This document shows, one piece after another, positions 14,203 to 23,133 of a stretch of 64,000 nucleotides of DNA. Position numbers and translations under genes: made by a program. Positions within the stretch are counted from its first letter, which is position 1. The number at the start of each line of letters is the position of its first letter. Source of the stretch: Clostridia bacterium (GTDB lineage Bacteria; Bacillota; Clostridia; Oscillospirales; Acutalibacteraceae); assembly GCA_017548045.1 (NCBI GenBank), contig JAFYNR010000020.1, forward strand, positions 27,314 through 91,313, read 5' to 3'. The notes under the pieces were generated by a model. The model made no database searches. It saw only the letters and a list, made by a program, of their open reading frames with translations, and was not told the origin of the DNA.

Positions 14203-15930
14203 TTGAAAAAGCTGTTTTTAGGTAACGAAGCGGTTGCCAGAGGTCTTTACGAAGCAGGCTGCCGCGTTGTATCAAGTTACCCCGGCACACCCAGTACGGA
14301 AGTAACTGAGTTTGCCGCTACATACGATGAAATTTTTTCGGAGTGGGCACCCAATGAAAAGGTGGCAATGGAGGTTGCCTTCGGTGCAAGCGTTGCAGGC
14401 GCACGCTCCTTCTGCGCAATGAAGCACGTTGGTCTTAACGTTGCCGCAGACCCTCTTTTTACAGCGTCCTACACAGGCGTAAACGCAGGTATGGTTATCC
14501 TTGTTGCCGATGACCCCGGTATGCACTCATCACAGAATGAGCAGGATTCCCGTCACTATGCAATGGGCTCAAAAACAATGATGCTTGAGCCCTCGGATTC
14601 CGCCGAGTGTCTTGAATATACAAAGAAAGCATTCGAGCTTTCCGAAAAATTCGATACTCCCGTCATCATCCGCCTCACAACGAGAGTTGCCCATTCAAGA
14701 AGCGTTGCTCCCGTTGAGGAAAGAGTTGACAACGGACTTAAAGCATACGAAAAGAACGCTCAGAAATACGTTATGGTGCCTGCCAACGCAAAGAAAAAGC
14801 ACGTTGTTGTTGAGCAGAGAATCCTTGACCAGATTGCTTATTGCGAAAACGGCGCCGACGGTCTTAACACCGTTGAGTATAACAGCAAAAAAATCGGCGT
14901 AATCACCTCGGGCATCTGCTATCAGTATGCAAAGGAAGCACTGGGCGAAAACGCATCATACCTCAAGCTGGGCTGTGTATATCCTCTGCCCGTTGATATG
15001 ATTAAGAATTTTGCTGCAGAGTGCGAAACCGTTTACGTTATTGAAGAGCTTGACGATTATATTGAAACACATTGCCGTAAGTACGGTGTGAATGTTATCG
15101 GCAAGGATGCATTCACTCTTCAGGGCGAATATTCACAGAGCCTTATCGCAAAGGTTATTCTGGGCAAGGATGCTGAATTTATGAAGGCAGACGTTAACAT
15201 CGTTCCCAGACCTCCCGTGCTTTGTGCAGGCTGTCCCCACAGAGGACTTTTCTACGCACTCAAGCAGCTTAACGTTACCGTAAGCGGCGACATCGGCTGC
15301 TATACTCTGGGCTTCTCACAGCCTCTGGGTATGATTGATACCGTTCTTTGTATGGGTGCTTCCGTATCCGCACTTCACGGCAGAAACGCCGCAGACCCCG
15401 AAAACGCAAAGAAGAGCGTTGCCGTTATCGGTGACTCAACCTTCATCCATTCGGGTGTTACGGGTCTTATCAATATTGCATATAACGCAACGGATTCCGT
15501 TGTTATTATTCTTGATAACTCCATTACAGGTATGACAGGCCATCAGCAGAATCCCACCACGGGCAAGAATATCAAGGGCGAGCCTGCAAATGCGGTAAGC
15601 CTTGAAGCCCTTGCAAAGGCTGTCGGTATTCAGAATGTTATCGTTGTTGATCCCTACAACCTTGCAGAAACAAAAGAAGGCATCAAGCAGGCACTTGAAG
15701 CAGACGGCCCTGCGGTCGTTATTTCAAGAAGACCCTGTGCACTTCTTAAAACCGTCAAGCATAATCCGCCTCTCAAAGTCAATGCGGATAAGTGTAAATC
15801 CTGCAAAATGTGTATGAAGATCGGTTGCCCTGCCATCAGCATGAAGGACGGCAAGGCTCAGATCGACTTCACACAGTGCCTTGGCTGCAACGTATGCAGT
15901 CAGCTTTGCAAGTTCGGCGCTATCGAATAA
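14203..15930 (+). CDS. iorA: Indolepyruvate ferredoxin oxidoreductase, alpha subunit
   Basis: The large subunit of the TPP- and ferredoxin-dependent enzyme that decarboxylates arylpyruvates to arylacetyl-CoA. Length is 575 residues from a TTG at 14203, which has AGGAGG seven bases upstream; an in-frame ATG at 14137 lies inside the promoter and is not credible. The TPP motif GDSTFIHSG...LDN lies near 409-437. The C-terminal ferredoxin domain (about 531-575) has two 4Fe-4S clusters: CKSCKMCMKIGCP and CLGCNVCSQLC. iorB follows 18 bases later. The enzyme sends low-potential electrons from aromatic amino acid breakdown to ferredoxin. Confidence 0.95.
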   Translation: MKKLFLGNEAVARGLYEAGCRVVSSYPGTPSTEVTEFAATYDEIFSEWAPNEKVAMEVAFGASVAGARSFCAMKHVGLNVAADPLFTASYTGVNAGMVILVADDPGMHSSQNEQDSRHYAMGSKTMMLEPSDSAECLEYTKKAFELSEKFDTPVIIRLTTRVAHSRSVAPVEERVDNGLKAYEKNAQKYVMVPANAKKKHVVVEQRILDQIAYCENGADGLNTVEYNSKKIGVITSGICYQYAKEALGENASYLKLGCVYPLPVDMIKNFAAECETVYVIEELDDYIETHCRKYGVNVIGKDAFTLQGEYSQSLIAKVILGKDAEFMKADVNIVPRPPVLCAGCPHRGLFYALKQLNVTVSGDIGCYTLGFSQPLGMIDTVLCMGASVSALHGRNAADPENAKKSVAVIGDSTFIHSGVTGLINIAYNATDSVVIILDNSITGMTGHQQNPTTGKNIKGEPANAVSLEALAKAVGIQNVIVVDPYNLAETKEGIKQALEADGPAVVISRRPCALLKTVKHNPPLKVNADKCKSCKMCMKIGCPAISMKDGKAQIDFTQCLGCNVCSQLCKFGAIE

Positions 15931-15948
15931 GAGGGGAGGAGAATTACT

Positions 15949-16521
15949 ATGAACAAATCAATTATGATTGTAGGCGTAGGCGGTCAGGGTACTCTGCTCG
16001 CAAGCCGTATTCTCGGCGCGGCACTGCTTGACTGCGGCTACGATGTAAAAGTTTCCGAAGTTCACGGTATGAGCCAGCGCGGCGGCTCGGTAGTTACGTA
16101 TGTGCGCTGGGGCGAGAAGGTTGCATCTCCCATTATCGAAAAGGGTGAGGCAGATATTATCCTTGCCTTTGAACAGCTTGAAGCCGCAAGATGGCTTGAA
16201 TACCTTAAGCCCGACGGCAAAATCATCGTCAACACTCAGCAGATGGACCCCATGCCCGTTGTTATGGGTGCGGCAGAATATCCCGAAGGTGTTATCGACG
16301 CAATCAGAGCCGCAGGTGCAGACGTTGAAACCCTTGACGCACTGCCCATGGCTGTTGAAGCAGGCACCGCAAAGGCGGTAAACGTTGTGCTTATCGGTGC
16401 AATGGCAAAGAATATGGCAGACGTTGATAAGGAAGTATGGCTTAAAGCTCTGCGTGAAAGCGTTCCCGCAAAGTTCCTTGACCTTAACCTCAAGGCATTT
16501 GAAATGGGATATAATAACTGA
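15949..16521 (+). CDS. iorB: Indolepyruvate ferredoxin oxidoreductase, beta subunit
   Basis: The 190-residue gamma-domain partner of IorA. The N-terminal block IMIVGVGGQGTLLASRILG (about 5-23) and VSEVHGMSQRGGSV (about 36-49) are the family marks. GAGGGGAGGAG upstream of the ATG gives strong translation matching iorA. Together the two subunits form the complete IOR; no separate ferredoxin is encoded nearby. Confidence 0.95.
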   Translation: MNKSIMIVGVGGQGTLLASRILGAALLDCGYDVKVSEVHGMSQRGGSVVTYVRWGEKVASPIIEKGEADIILAFEQLEAARWLEYLKPDGKIIVNTQQMDPMPVVMGAAEYPEGVIDAIRAAGADVETLDALPMAVEAGTAKAVNVVLIGAMAKNMADVDKEVWLKALRESVPAKFLDLNLKAFEMGYNN

Positions 16522-16549
16522 CAAATTCTAATTTTTCAAAAGGAAGAAG

Positions 16550-17866
16550 ATGACCCCAATGGCAAAATATTATCAGCCTGAAATTGAAACCGCATCCCTT
16601 GAAGAAATGAAAGCACTTCAAAGCGAAAAACTTGTAAAGCAGGTAAAGCGCGTTTACGAAAACGTTGAATATTATCGCAATCTTATGGATGAGAAGGGCG
16701 TTACACCCGACGATATCAAGTCCATTGATGACCTTTACAAGCTTCCGTTCCTTACGAAGGCAGACCTTCGCGACGCTTATCCTTACGGTCTTCTCGGCAC
16801 AGACCTTAAAAACTGTGTAAGAATCCATTCCACAAGCGGCACAACAGGCAGAAGAGTAGTTGCTTTCTATACAAAAAACGATATTGAACTTTGGGATGAT
16901 TGTTGTGCCCGTGCTCTTACTGCGGCAGGTGCAACAAATGAAGATGTATGCCAGGTTGCATACGGCTACGGTCTTTTTACAGGCGGTTTCGGTCTTAACG
17001 GCGGTTCACAGAAGGTAGGCTGCCTTACACTGCCTATGTCATCGGGTAATACGGAGCGTCAGGTTCAGTTTATGCAGGACCTTCACTCAACAATTATCTG
17101 CTGCACACCTTCTTATGCGGCATATATGGGCGAAACAATCAAGGAAATGGGCATTTCTCCCGATGAGCTTGACCTTAAAGCAGGTATCTTCGGTGCTGAA
17201 CCCTGGACAGAAGAAATGCGCCGTGATATTGAAAAATCACTTGGATTAAAGGCTTATGATATTTACGGTCTTACTGAGTCCACAGGACCGGGCGTTGCTT
17301 TTGAATGTGAAGAACAGACGGGTATGCATATCAACGAAGACCATTTCCTTGCAGAAATCATTGACCCCGAAACAGGTGAGGTTCTTCCCGAAGGCTCAAA
17401 GGGCGAGCTTGTGTTCACAAGCCTTGATAAGGAAGGCTTCCCTCTCCTCAGATACCGCACAAGAGATATCTGTGTTCTTTCAAGAAAGAAGTGCTCCTGC
17501 GGCAGAACCCTTATCAAAATGGCAAAGCCCATGGGCAGAAGCGACGATATGATGATTATCCGCGGTGTTAACGTATTCCCCTCACAGATTGAAGCGGTTC
17601 TTCTTAAAGAGGGCTATTCACCCAACTACCTTATTGAGGTTGACCGTGTGAACAATTCGGATACTCTTGATGTTTCAGTTGAGCTTACTCCCGAGCAGTT
17701 CTCCGATACGGTCAAAGACCTTTCAATGAAGGAAAAATCACTTGCCAACGCAATCAAGATTATGGTTGGTATCGTTCCCAAGGTTCACCTTGTTGCACCC
17801 AAGACAATTACCAGAAGCGAAGGCAAGGCAGTAAGAGTTATCGACAAGCGTAAGCTTCACGATTAA
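16550..17866 (+). CDS. paaK: Phenylacetate-CoA ligase family protein
   Basis: AMP-forming ligase of the PaaK clade, 438 residues. The nucleotide loop STSGTTGRRVVAF is near 94-106; YDIYGLTESTGPG near 236-248; the RYRTRD block and GRSDDMMIIRGVNVFP near 325-340 are typical. In archaea and clostridia this enzyme pairs with IorAB: it can convert arylacetyl-CoA plus AMP and PPi into arylacetate plus ATP, or run in the activating direction. Which direction dominates is not visible. It begins 28 bases after iorB with AAGGAAG upstream and is followed by an ACT protein, a common PaaK companion. Confidence 0.92.
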   Translation: MTPMAKYYQPEIETASLEEMKALQSEKLVKQVKRVYENVEYYRNLMDEKGVTPDDIKSIDDLYKLPFLTKADLRDAYPYGLLGTDLKNCVRIHSTSGTTGRRVVAFYTKNDIELWDDCCARALTAAGATNEDVCQVAYGYGLFTGGFGLNGGSQKVGCLTLPMSSGNTERQVQFMQDLHSTIICCTPSYAAYMGETIKEMGISPDELDLKAGIFGAEPWTEEMRRDIEKSLGLKAYDIYGLTESTGPGVAFECEEQTGMHINEDHFLAEIIDPETGEVLPEGSKGELVFTSLDKEGFPLLRYRTRDICVLSRKKCSCGRTLIKMAKPMGRSDDMMIIRGVNVFPSQIEAVLLKEGYSPNYLIEVDRVNNSDTLDVSVELTPEQFSDTVKDLSMKEKSLANAIKIMVGIVPKVHLVAPKTITRSEGKAVRVIDKRKLHD

Positions 17867-17884
17867 TGAAAGGAGTAATTGAAA

Positions 17885-18307
17885 ATGAGCGTTAAACAGA
17901 TTTCGGTTTTCATTGAAAACAAAACAGGCAAGCTTGCAGAGGCTACCCGTTTTATTGCAGACCACAACATCAACCTCAGAGCCCTTTCAATAGCGGATAC
18001 ACAGGATTTCGGTATCCTCAGAATTATCTGCGATGACCCTAAAATGGCAGATGCCGCACTGAAAGACGGCGGTTACATCACAACCGTAACGGACGTTCTT
18101 GCTGCTGCAATTTCGGATACTCCCGGCAGCCTTGCGGCAATTCTTGAAGTTCTTTCGGAAGCAAAGGTAACGGTTGAATATACCTATGCCTTCAACTCCT
18201 CAAAGGCGGGTGCATATATGATTTTCCGTGTTGACGATAATCAGCTTGCCGCTGCAGCCCTTGCAGGCGCAGGAATCAAAACCGCAAACCAGGAAGATCT
18301 TTTTTAA
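17885..18307 (+). CDS. Tandem ACT-domain protein
   Basis: 140 residues made of two ACT domains (about 1-68 and 70-140), each with the ligand-binding turn: NKTGKLAEATRFI in the first and DTPGSLAAILEVL in the second. ACT pairs usually bind amino acids and control enzymes or transcription. The ATG at 17885 has AAAGGAG nine bases upstream, better than a TTG two codons earlier. It is the last gene before a terminator and is regularly found beside PaaK, so it probably senses an aromatic or branched amino acid for this pathway. There is no DNA-binding domain. Confidence 0.88.
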   Translation: MSVKQISVFIENKTGKLAEATRFIADHNINLRALSIADTQDFGILRIICDDPKMADAALKDGGYITTVTDVLAAAISDTPGSLAAILEVLSEAKVTVEYTYAFNSSKAGAYMIFRVDDNQLAAAALAGAGIKTANQEDLF

Positions 18308-18347
18308 TGCAAGGTTCAGAAGCTCCCTTCGGGGAGCTTTTTTGCAT
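18307..18347 (+). terminator. Terminator of the ior-paaK-ACT operon
   Basis: AAGCTCCC, TTCG, GGGAGCTT and six Ts, with an outer ATGCAA/TTGCAT pair. Confidence 0.92.
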
Positions 18348-18364
18348 TTTGTTTAAATTACACC

Positions 18365-18393
18365 TTGAAAAAATGATTATTATATGATAGAAT
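18365..18393 (+). promoter_or_regulatory. Promoter for pheST
   Basis: TTGAAA at 18365-18370 and TAGAAT at 18388-18393, spacing 17; it feeds the T-box leader. Confidence 0.75.
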
Positions 18394-18399
18394 ACCAAG

Positions 18400-18647
18400 G
18401 ATATGAAAACGCAGTGATCGGGAGAGTAAGCAATTTCAGTGCACACAGAGAATGTCCGTCATCGGCTGTAAGCGGACTGTGCAGGGCTTTGCCGAAGTTC
18501 ACCCGTTAGCGGTGCACCTGAATTCAGTAGGGTGTGACGGTAGCCTCCGTTACGGGCATAAAGCGCACGGTGTATATTTACCGTGAACGCAGGGTGGTAC
18601 CGCGGATTTTATTCGTCCCTCGTCTTTGACGGGGGACTTTTTATTTT
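18400..18647 (+). ncRNA. T-box leader (tRNA-Phe sensing)
   Basis: The near-invariant T-box core AGGGTGGTACCGCGG is at 18591-18605, followed by the terminator stem GTCCCTCGTC/GACGGGGGAC (18615-18640) and a T-rich tract. An AGAGTA motif near 18422 marks the base of stem I. On its 3' side GAATTCAG contains TTC (18523-18525), a Phe codon in the usual specifier position. Uncharged tRNA-Phe should stabilise the antiterminator and allow pheST transcription. T-box class is certain; the specifier is a good guess supported by the downstream gene. Confidence 0.93.
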
Positions 18648-18672
18648 GTAAATTATGAAAGGATGATATAAA

Positions 18673-19752
18673 ATGACTCAGAAATCACTTGAATTAAAGC
18701 AACTTTTTGAGGCAAAGATTGCCGCAGTTCAGGCAACGGCGGAAATCGAACAGCTCAGAATTGAATTTTTGGGCAAAAAAGGCTCGGTTGCAGCTCTTAT
18801 GCAGGAGCTTCGCAACGTGCCCAACGATCAGAAGAAAGAGGCAGGTCAGAAAATAAACGAAACAAAGCAGTTTATTGAGCAGGCCATTGCCGAAAAAATC
18901 ACAGAGCTTAAAGCTCTTGAAGAGCAGAGGCTTATCGATTCGGCGGAAAGTTACGACGAATCAATGCCTACCGATGCCGACCTCGGTTCATACCATCCCA
19001 TCACTCTTACCCGCCGCAGAGCAGAGAATATTTTCCTCAGCATGGGCTTTACCATTGAGGATTATTCCGAAATCACCGATGATTTCAACTGCTTCGAGGC
19101 ACTCAATATCCCCAAGCATCACCCTGCAAGAGATATGCAGGATACCTATTATCTGAGCACGGGTCAGCTTCTCAAAACCCATACCTCGGCGGCTCAGAAT
19201 ACAATTCTTCGCAAGTATGCAAAGAATCTTGAAAACGGTAATCCCATCCGTGCGATTTTCCCCGGCAGATGCTTCAGAAACGAAAAGATTGATGCCTGCC
19301 ACGAAAATACCTTCTTCCAGATGGAAGGCATTATGGTTGATAAGGACATTTCAATTTCAAACCTTATTTACTTTATGAAAACAATGCTTTCAGAGGTATT
19401 CCAGAAGGATATTACCGTCAGACTCCGCCCCGGCTTTTTCCCCTTTGTTGAGCCCGGCTTCGAGCTTGATATTCAGTGCACAATCTGTAAGGGTAAGGGC
19501 TGCCCCTCCTGCAAGGATTCGGGCTGGCTTGAGCTTTGTCCCTGCGGTATGATTCACCCCAACGTTCTCACCGCCGCAGGTATTGACCCCGAAAAATACA
19601 TCGGCTTCGCTTTCGGTCTGGGTATGACAAGACTTGCAATGATGACATACGGCGTCAAGGATATCCGTGTGTTCAACAGCGGCAGTCTTAAATCACTTTC
19701 GCAGTTCACCGAAAAATCATTCACAAGACCCGAAGAAAGCAAGGAGGCATAA
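18673..19752 (+). CDS. pheS: Phenylalanyl-tRNA synthetase alpha subunit
   Basis: Catalytic subunit of the alpha2-beta2 PheRS. 359 residues, slightly longer than usual. An N-terminal coiled coil (about 1-90) precedes the class II core: motif 2 IFPGRCFRNEKIDACHENTF near 195-214 and motif 3 GFAFGLGMTRLAMM near 314-327. A small Cys-rich insertion (CTICKGKGCPSCKDSGWLE, about 248-266), seen in several clostridial PheS proteins, could bind zinc. It is controlled by the T-box in front of it and is separated from pheT by three bases. Confidence 0.97.
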   Translation: MTQKSLELKQLFEAKIAAVQATAEIEQLRIEFLGKKGSVAALMQELRNVPNDQKKEAGQKINETKQFIEQAIAEKITELKALEEQRLIDSAESYDESMPTDADLGSYHPITLTRRRAENIFLSMGFTIEDYSEITDDFNCFEALNIPKHHPARDMQDTYYLSTGQLLKTHTSAAQNTILRKYAKNLENGNPIRAIFPGRCFRNEKIDACHENTFFQMEGIMVDKDISISNLIYFMKTMLSEVFQKDITVRLRPGFFPFVEPGFELDIQCTICKGKGCPSCKDSGWLELCPCGMIHPNVLTAAGIDPEKYIGFAFGLGMTRLAMMTYGVKDIRVFNSGSLKSLSQFTEKSFTRPEESKEA

Positions 19753-19755
19753 GAA

Positions 19756-22116
19756 ATGTTTGTATCAATTAACTGGATTAAAGATTATGTTGACCTTGAC
19801 GGAATAGACATCAAAAAGCTTATCGAAAGCTTTACTCTTGCAACCGCTGAGGTTGAAGATATCATCGAAAAGGGTGCGGATATCGACAAGGTAGTTGTCG
19901 GCGAAATCCTTTCCGTTGAAAACCATCCCAACTCAAAGAAGCTTCATCTTCTCAAGGTTGATGCAGGCGAGAAGGTCTGCAACATTGTATGCGGCGCACC
20001 CAACGTTGCCGTAGGTCAGAAGGTTGCCCTTGCGCTTGCAGGCGGCAGAGTATGCGGCGGCGAAATCAAGGTTGCAACCGTTGCAGGCTTTGAGTCAGAG
20101 GGTATGTGCTGCTCTGAAAAAGAGCTTGGCATCAGCGACGACCACGCAGGCATTATGGAGCTTGACCCCTCACTTAAAAACGGCACAAGCATCAAGGATA
20201 TCTTCCCCATTGACGATATTATTTTTGAAGTTGATAATAAATCTCTCACAAACCGCCCCGACCTCTGGGGTCATTACGGCATTGCAAGAGAGCTTGCAGC
20301 CCTTGCAGGCAGAGAGCTTAAACCCCTTGAAATGGGCGACCTTTCATATGACGGCGATGAGGAAGTTGAAGTTACCGTCGGCAGAGAAGACCTTGTTTAC
20401 AGATATTCCTGCATCAAGATGGATAACATCACAAAGAACAAGAGCCCTCTTGATATGAGAATCCGCCTTTACTACTGCGGTATGAGAGGCATCAACCTTC
20501 TTGCAGACGTAACCAACTACATTATGCTTGAAATCGGTCAGCCTACCCACGCATTTGCAGGCGGCTCAATCGATAAAATCGTTGTCACAACTCCCAAGGA
20601 GAAAATGAATTTCAAGACCCTTGACGGTGTTGAAAGACTTATTGACGAAGAAACACTTATGATCTGCAACGGCGAAGAACCCGTAGGCATTGCAGGCATT
20701 ATGGGTGGTCTTGAATCCGAAATCGTTGAGGATACAGGCTCCGTTGTGCTTGAAAGTGCAAACTTTGACGGTGTAAGCATCCGTAAGTCATCATCAAGAC
20801 TTGGTCACAGAACCGATGCCAGCGCAAGATACGAAAAGATGCTTGACCCCGAGCTTACCCTTGATGCGGTTGGCAGATTCGTAAAGCTCGTAAAGGATAT
20901 TGACAGCGGTGCAAAGGTTGCATCAAAGCTTACGGATAAGTACGTCAGAAAATATCCCGAAATCAGCCTTACTTTTGATAAGAAATATGTTGACCGCTAC
21001 ACGGGTATTGACATCAGCCACGAGCAGATTGTTAAAACCCTTACCGCACTTGGCTTCAGCATTGACTATGCAGATGGCGTATACACCGTAAAGGTTCCCT
21101 CATGGCGTGCAACAAAGGACGTTACAATCAAGGCTGACATCATTGAAGAAATTACCCGTATTTACGGCTACGATAACTTTAAGATTTCAACAACCGCAAG
21201 CCCCCTGAAGCCCGTTCCCAACGATTATGCAAGGCTTGAAGATGCTGAAATCAAGGATATTCTTGTTAAGAAATATGCCTTCCACGAGGTGCATTCATAC
21301 GTATGGTGCGATGGCAGAAAATTCAAGAAGCTGGGCATTGAGGTTGAGGATAACGTAAAGGTTCTCAATATCGAAAATTCCGATAACGGTGTTCTGCGTA
21401 ATTCAATGCTTCCCACACTTCTCGTTATGGCACAGGAGAACAAGGATTTTGCAGATAAATACAGCATCTTCGAAATCGGCAGAGTTGTTGACGGCACCGT
21501 TGACGGTCTTTGCAACGAGAAGAAGCGCCTCGGCGCAGTAATCTACGATAAGGGCGGCAACGAAAAGGCCGCATACCTCAAGGCTGTTGAAATCATCAAC
21601 TGCATCGTAGGCAACATCAAGCAGAAGCAGGCAGGCTACGCAAAGATTGCTCCCGATCACGCTTGGCAGCATCCCAAGAACACTGCCGAAATCCTTATTG
21701 ACGGCAAGAAGGTGGGCGTGCTTTGTGCACTTCATCCCTCAAACCGCGCAAAGCTTGACAAAACCGCCGCCGCAGTGTGCTTTGAAATCGATATGGATGA
21801 TTTCAGCGCAATCAATGCAAATTCAATTCATTTCCGTGAGCCCAGCACACAGCAGTCAACATACTACGACCTGTCACTGGTTCTTGCCGAAAACACAAAA
21901 TATTCAGACCTTGCCGCTTGCTGGAATGCTCTGGGGCTTGCAGAGCTTGAAAGCTCAAAGGTTATTGATACCTACGAAAAAGACGGTATAAAGAGCATTA
22001 CCGTTCGCCTTGTGTTTGCCGCTATGGACAGAACCCTTGAAATGGAAGAGGTTCAGGGCTGGATTGACACAATCCTTGCCAACCTTGCGAACATCGGCGT
22101 AACCCTCAGAGCGTAA
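19756..22116 (+). CDS. pheT: Phenylalanyl-tRNA synthetase beta subunit
   Basis: Full-length 786-residue beta subunit. Domain order is as expected: N-terminal EMAP-type tRNA-binding domain (VVGEILSVENHPNSKKLHLL near 47-66), B3/B4 editing domain, B5 domain, a degenerate class II core and a C-terminal anticodon-recognition FDX-ACB domain from about 695 (FREPSTQQSTYYDLSLV). It follows pheS after three bases and is cotranscribed under T-box control. Confidence 0.97.
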   Translation: MFVSINWIKDYVDLDGIDIKKLIESFTLATAEVEDIIEKGADIDKVVVGEILSVENHPNSKKLHLLKVDAGEKVCNIVCGAPNVAVGQKVALALAGGRVCGGEIKVATVAGFESEGMCCSEKELGISDDHAGIMELDPSLKNGTSIKDIFPIDDIIFEVDNKSLTNRPDLWGHYGIARELAALAGRELKPLEMGDLSYDGDEEVEVTVGREDLVYRYSCIKMDNITKNKSPLDMRIRLYYCGMRGINLLADVTNYIMLEIGQPTHAFAGGSIDKIVVTTPKEKMNFKTLDGVERLIDEETLMICNGEEPVGIAGIMGGLESEIVEDTGSVVLESANFDGVSIRKSSSRLGHRTDASARYEKMLDPELTLDAVGRFVKLVKDIDSGAKVASKLTDKYVRKYPEISLTFDKKYVDRYTGIDISHEQIVKTLTALGFSIDYADGVYTVKVPSWRATKDVTIKADIIEEITRIYGYDNFKISTTASPLKPVPNDYARLEDAEIKDILVKKYAFHEVHSYVWCDGRKFKKLGIEVEDNVKVLNIENSDNGVLRNSMLPTLLVMAQENKDFADKYSIFEIGRVVDGTVDGLCNEKKRLGAVIYDKGGNEKAAYLKAVEIINCIVGNIKQKQAGYAKIAPDHAWQHPKNTAEILIDGKKVGVLCALHPSNRAKLDKTAAAVCFEIDMDDFSAINANSIHFREPSTQQSTYYDLSLVLAENTKYSDLAACWNALGLAELESSKVIDTYEKDGIKSITVRLVFAAMDRTLEMEEVQGWIDTILANLANIGVTLRA

Positions 22117-22134
22117 GAGAAAGGAAAATAATCT

Positions 22135-23079
22135 ATGCTTAAAATAGGTCTTGTGGGCGTTGGCGGTATCAGCGGTGCCCATATTCCCGCCTGGGAAGAA
22201 ATGCAGGATGCTCAGCTTGTTGCAATCTGCGATATCCGTACCGAAAGAATGGAAAAATACCCCGACAAGCATCATTACACCGATTTTGACGAGATGCTTG
22301 CCAATGAAGAGCTTGATATTCTCGATATCTGCCTTCCCACCTATCTTCACGCCGATTTTGCGGTGAAGGCTATGGAAAAGGGGATAAACGTTATCTGCGA
22401 AAAGCCCATTTCTCTTAAAGAAGAGGATGTGAAGCGTGTTTACGAAACCGCAGAGAAGAATAACGTAAAATTTATGGTTGCTCAGGTGCTCCGTTTCTGG
22501 CCCGAATATGAGCTTCTCAAAGAGATTTACGATTCGAAGAGATACGGCAGGCTTCTTTCGGGTACTATGATAAGACTTGGCGGCTACCCCAAATGGAGCT
22601 GGGACGGCTGGATGATGGACGAAAAGAGAAGCGGTCTCGTACCCTTTGACCTTCACATTCACGACCTTGACTTTATGGTTTATGCCTTCGGTATGCCCAA
22701 GGTTTCGCATCAGTACCGTTCAAAGCTTCCCAAGCAGGATTTCATCAGCCTTACCTACGATTTCGGCGATTTTTCAATCAATTCCGAGGCATCCTGGTAT
22801 GCAACCTGCTATCCCTTCACCGCAGAATTCAGATTCCAGTTTGAGGATGCGGTTGTTTCAAACGAAAACGGCAAAATGATGATTTATCTCAAGGATGACG
22901 AGAAAATCGACCTTTCTCAGCAGGCAGAGGGCGACACGGGTGCAATCAACCTGCCCAAGAGTGACGCATATGCAAACGAAATAATTTATTTTGCAGACTG
23001 CGTTAAGAATAACAAGCCCGTTGAAAAGGTGAAGCCCGAAGAGCTTGAATGTGTTCTTAAAATTCTCAACAGCATCTGA
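22135..23079 (+). CDS. Gfo/Idh/MocA-family NAD(P)-dependent oxidoreductase
   Basis: 314 residues: an N-terminal Rossmann domain (IGLVGVGGISGAH at 4-16, VAICDIR near 31-37) and the family catalytic lysine in CEKPISL near 89-95. The C-terminal alpha/beta domain has VPFDLHIHDLDFM with the usual Asp/His pair. Such enzymes oxidise or reduce sugars, inositols or their derivatives. It begins 18 bases after pheT with no promoter or terminator between, so it seems to be read from the T-box promoter. Link to translation is not obvious. Substrate unknown. Confidence 0.88.
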   Translation: MLKIGLVGVGGISGAHIPAWEEMQDAQLVAICDIRTERMEKYPDKHHYTDFDEMLANEELDILDICLPTYLHADFAVKAMEKGINVICEKPISLKEEDVKRVYETAEKNNVKFMVAQVLRFWPEYELLKEIYDSKRYGRLLSGTMIRLGGYPKWSWDGWMMDEKRSGLVPFDLHIHDLDFMVYAFGMPKVSHQYRSKLPKQDFISLTYDFGDFSINSEASWYATCYPFTAEFRFQFEDAVVSNENGKMMIYLKDDEKIDLSQQAEGDTGAINLPKSDAYANEIIYFADCVKNNKPVEKVKPEELECVLKILNSI

Positions 23080-23083
23080 TAAA

Positions 23084-23127
23084 AAATCAATCCCCGATGA
23101 AGTATCATAACTTCGTCGGGGATTTTG
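23084..23127. terminator. Bidirectional terminator
   Basis: A 15-base arm AATCCCCGATGAAGT pairs with ACTTCGTCGGGGATT (one G-T pair) with an A-run before and a T-run after; it serves the oxidoreductase on plus and the PHP gene on minus. Confidence 0.9.
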
Positions 23128-23133
23128 GCATAT

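Noticed and set aside
21955-22710. 251-codon open frame on minus across pheT and the oxidoreductase
   Set aside because: Spans two well-supported genes on plus and has no start signal.
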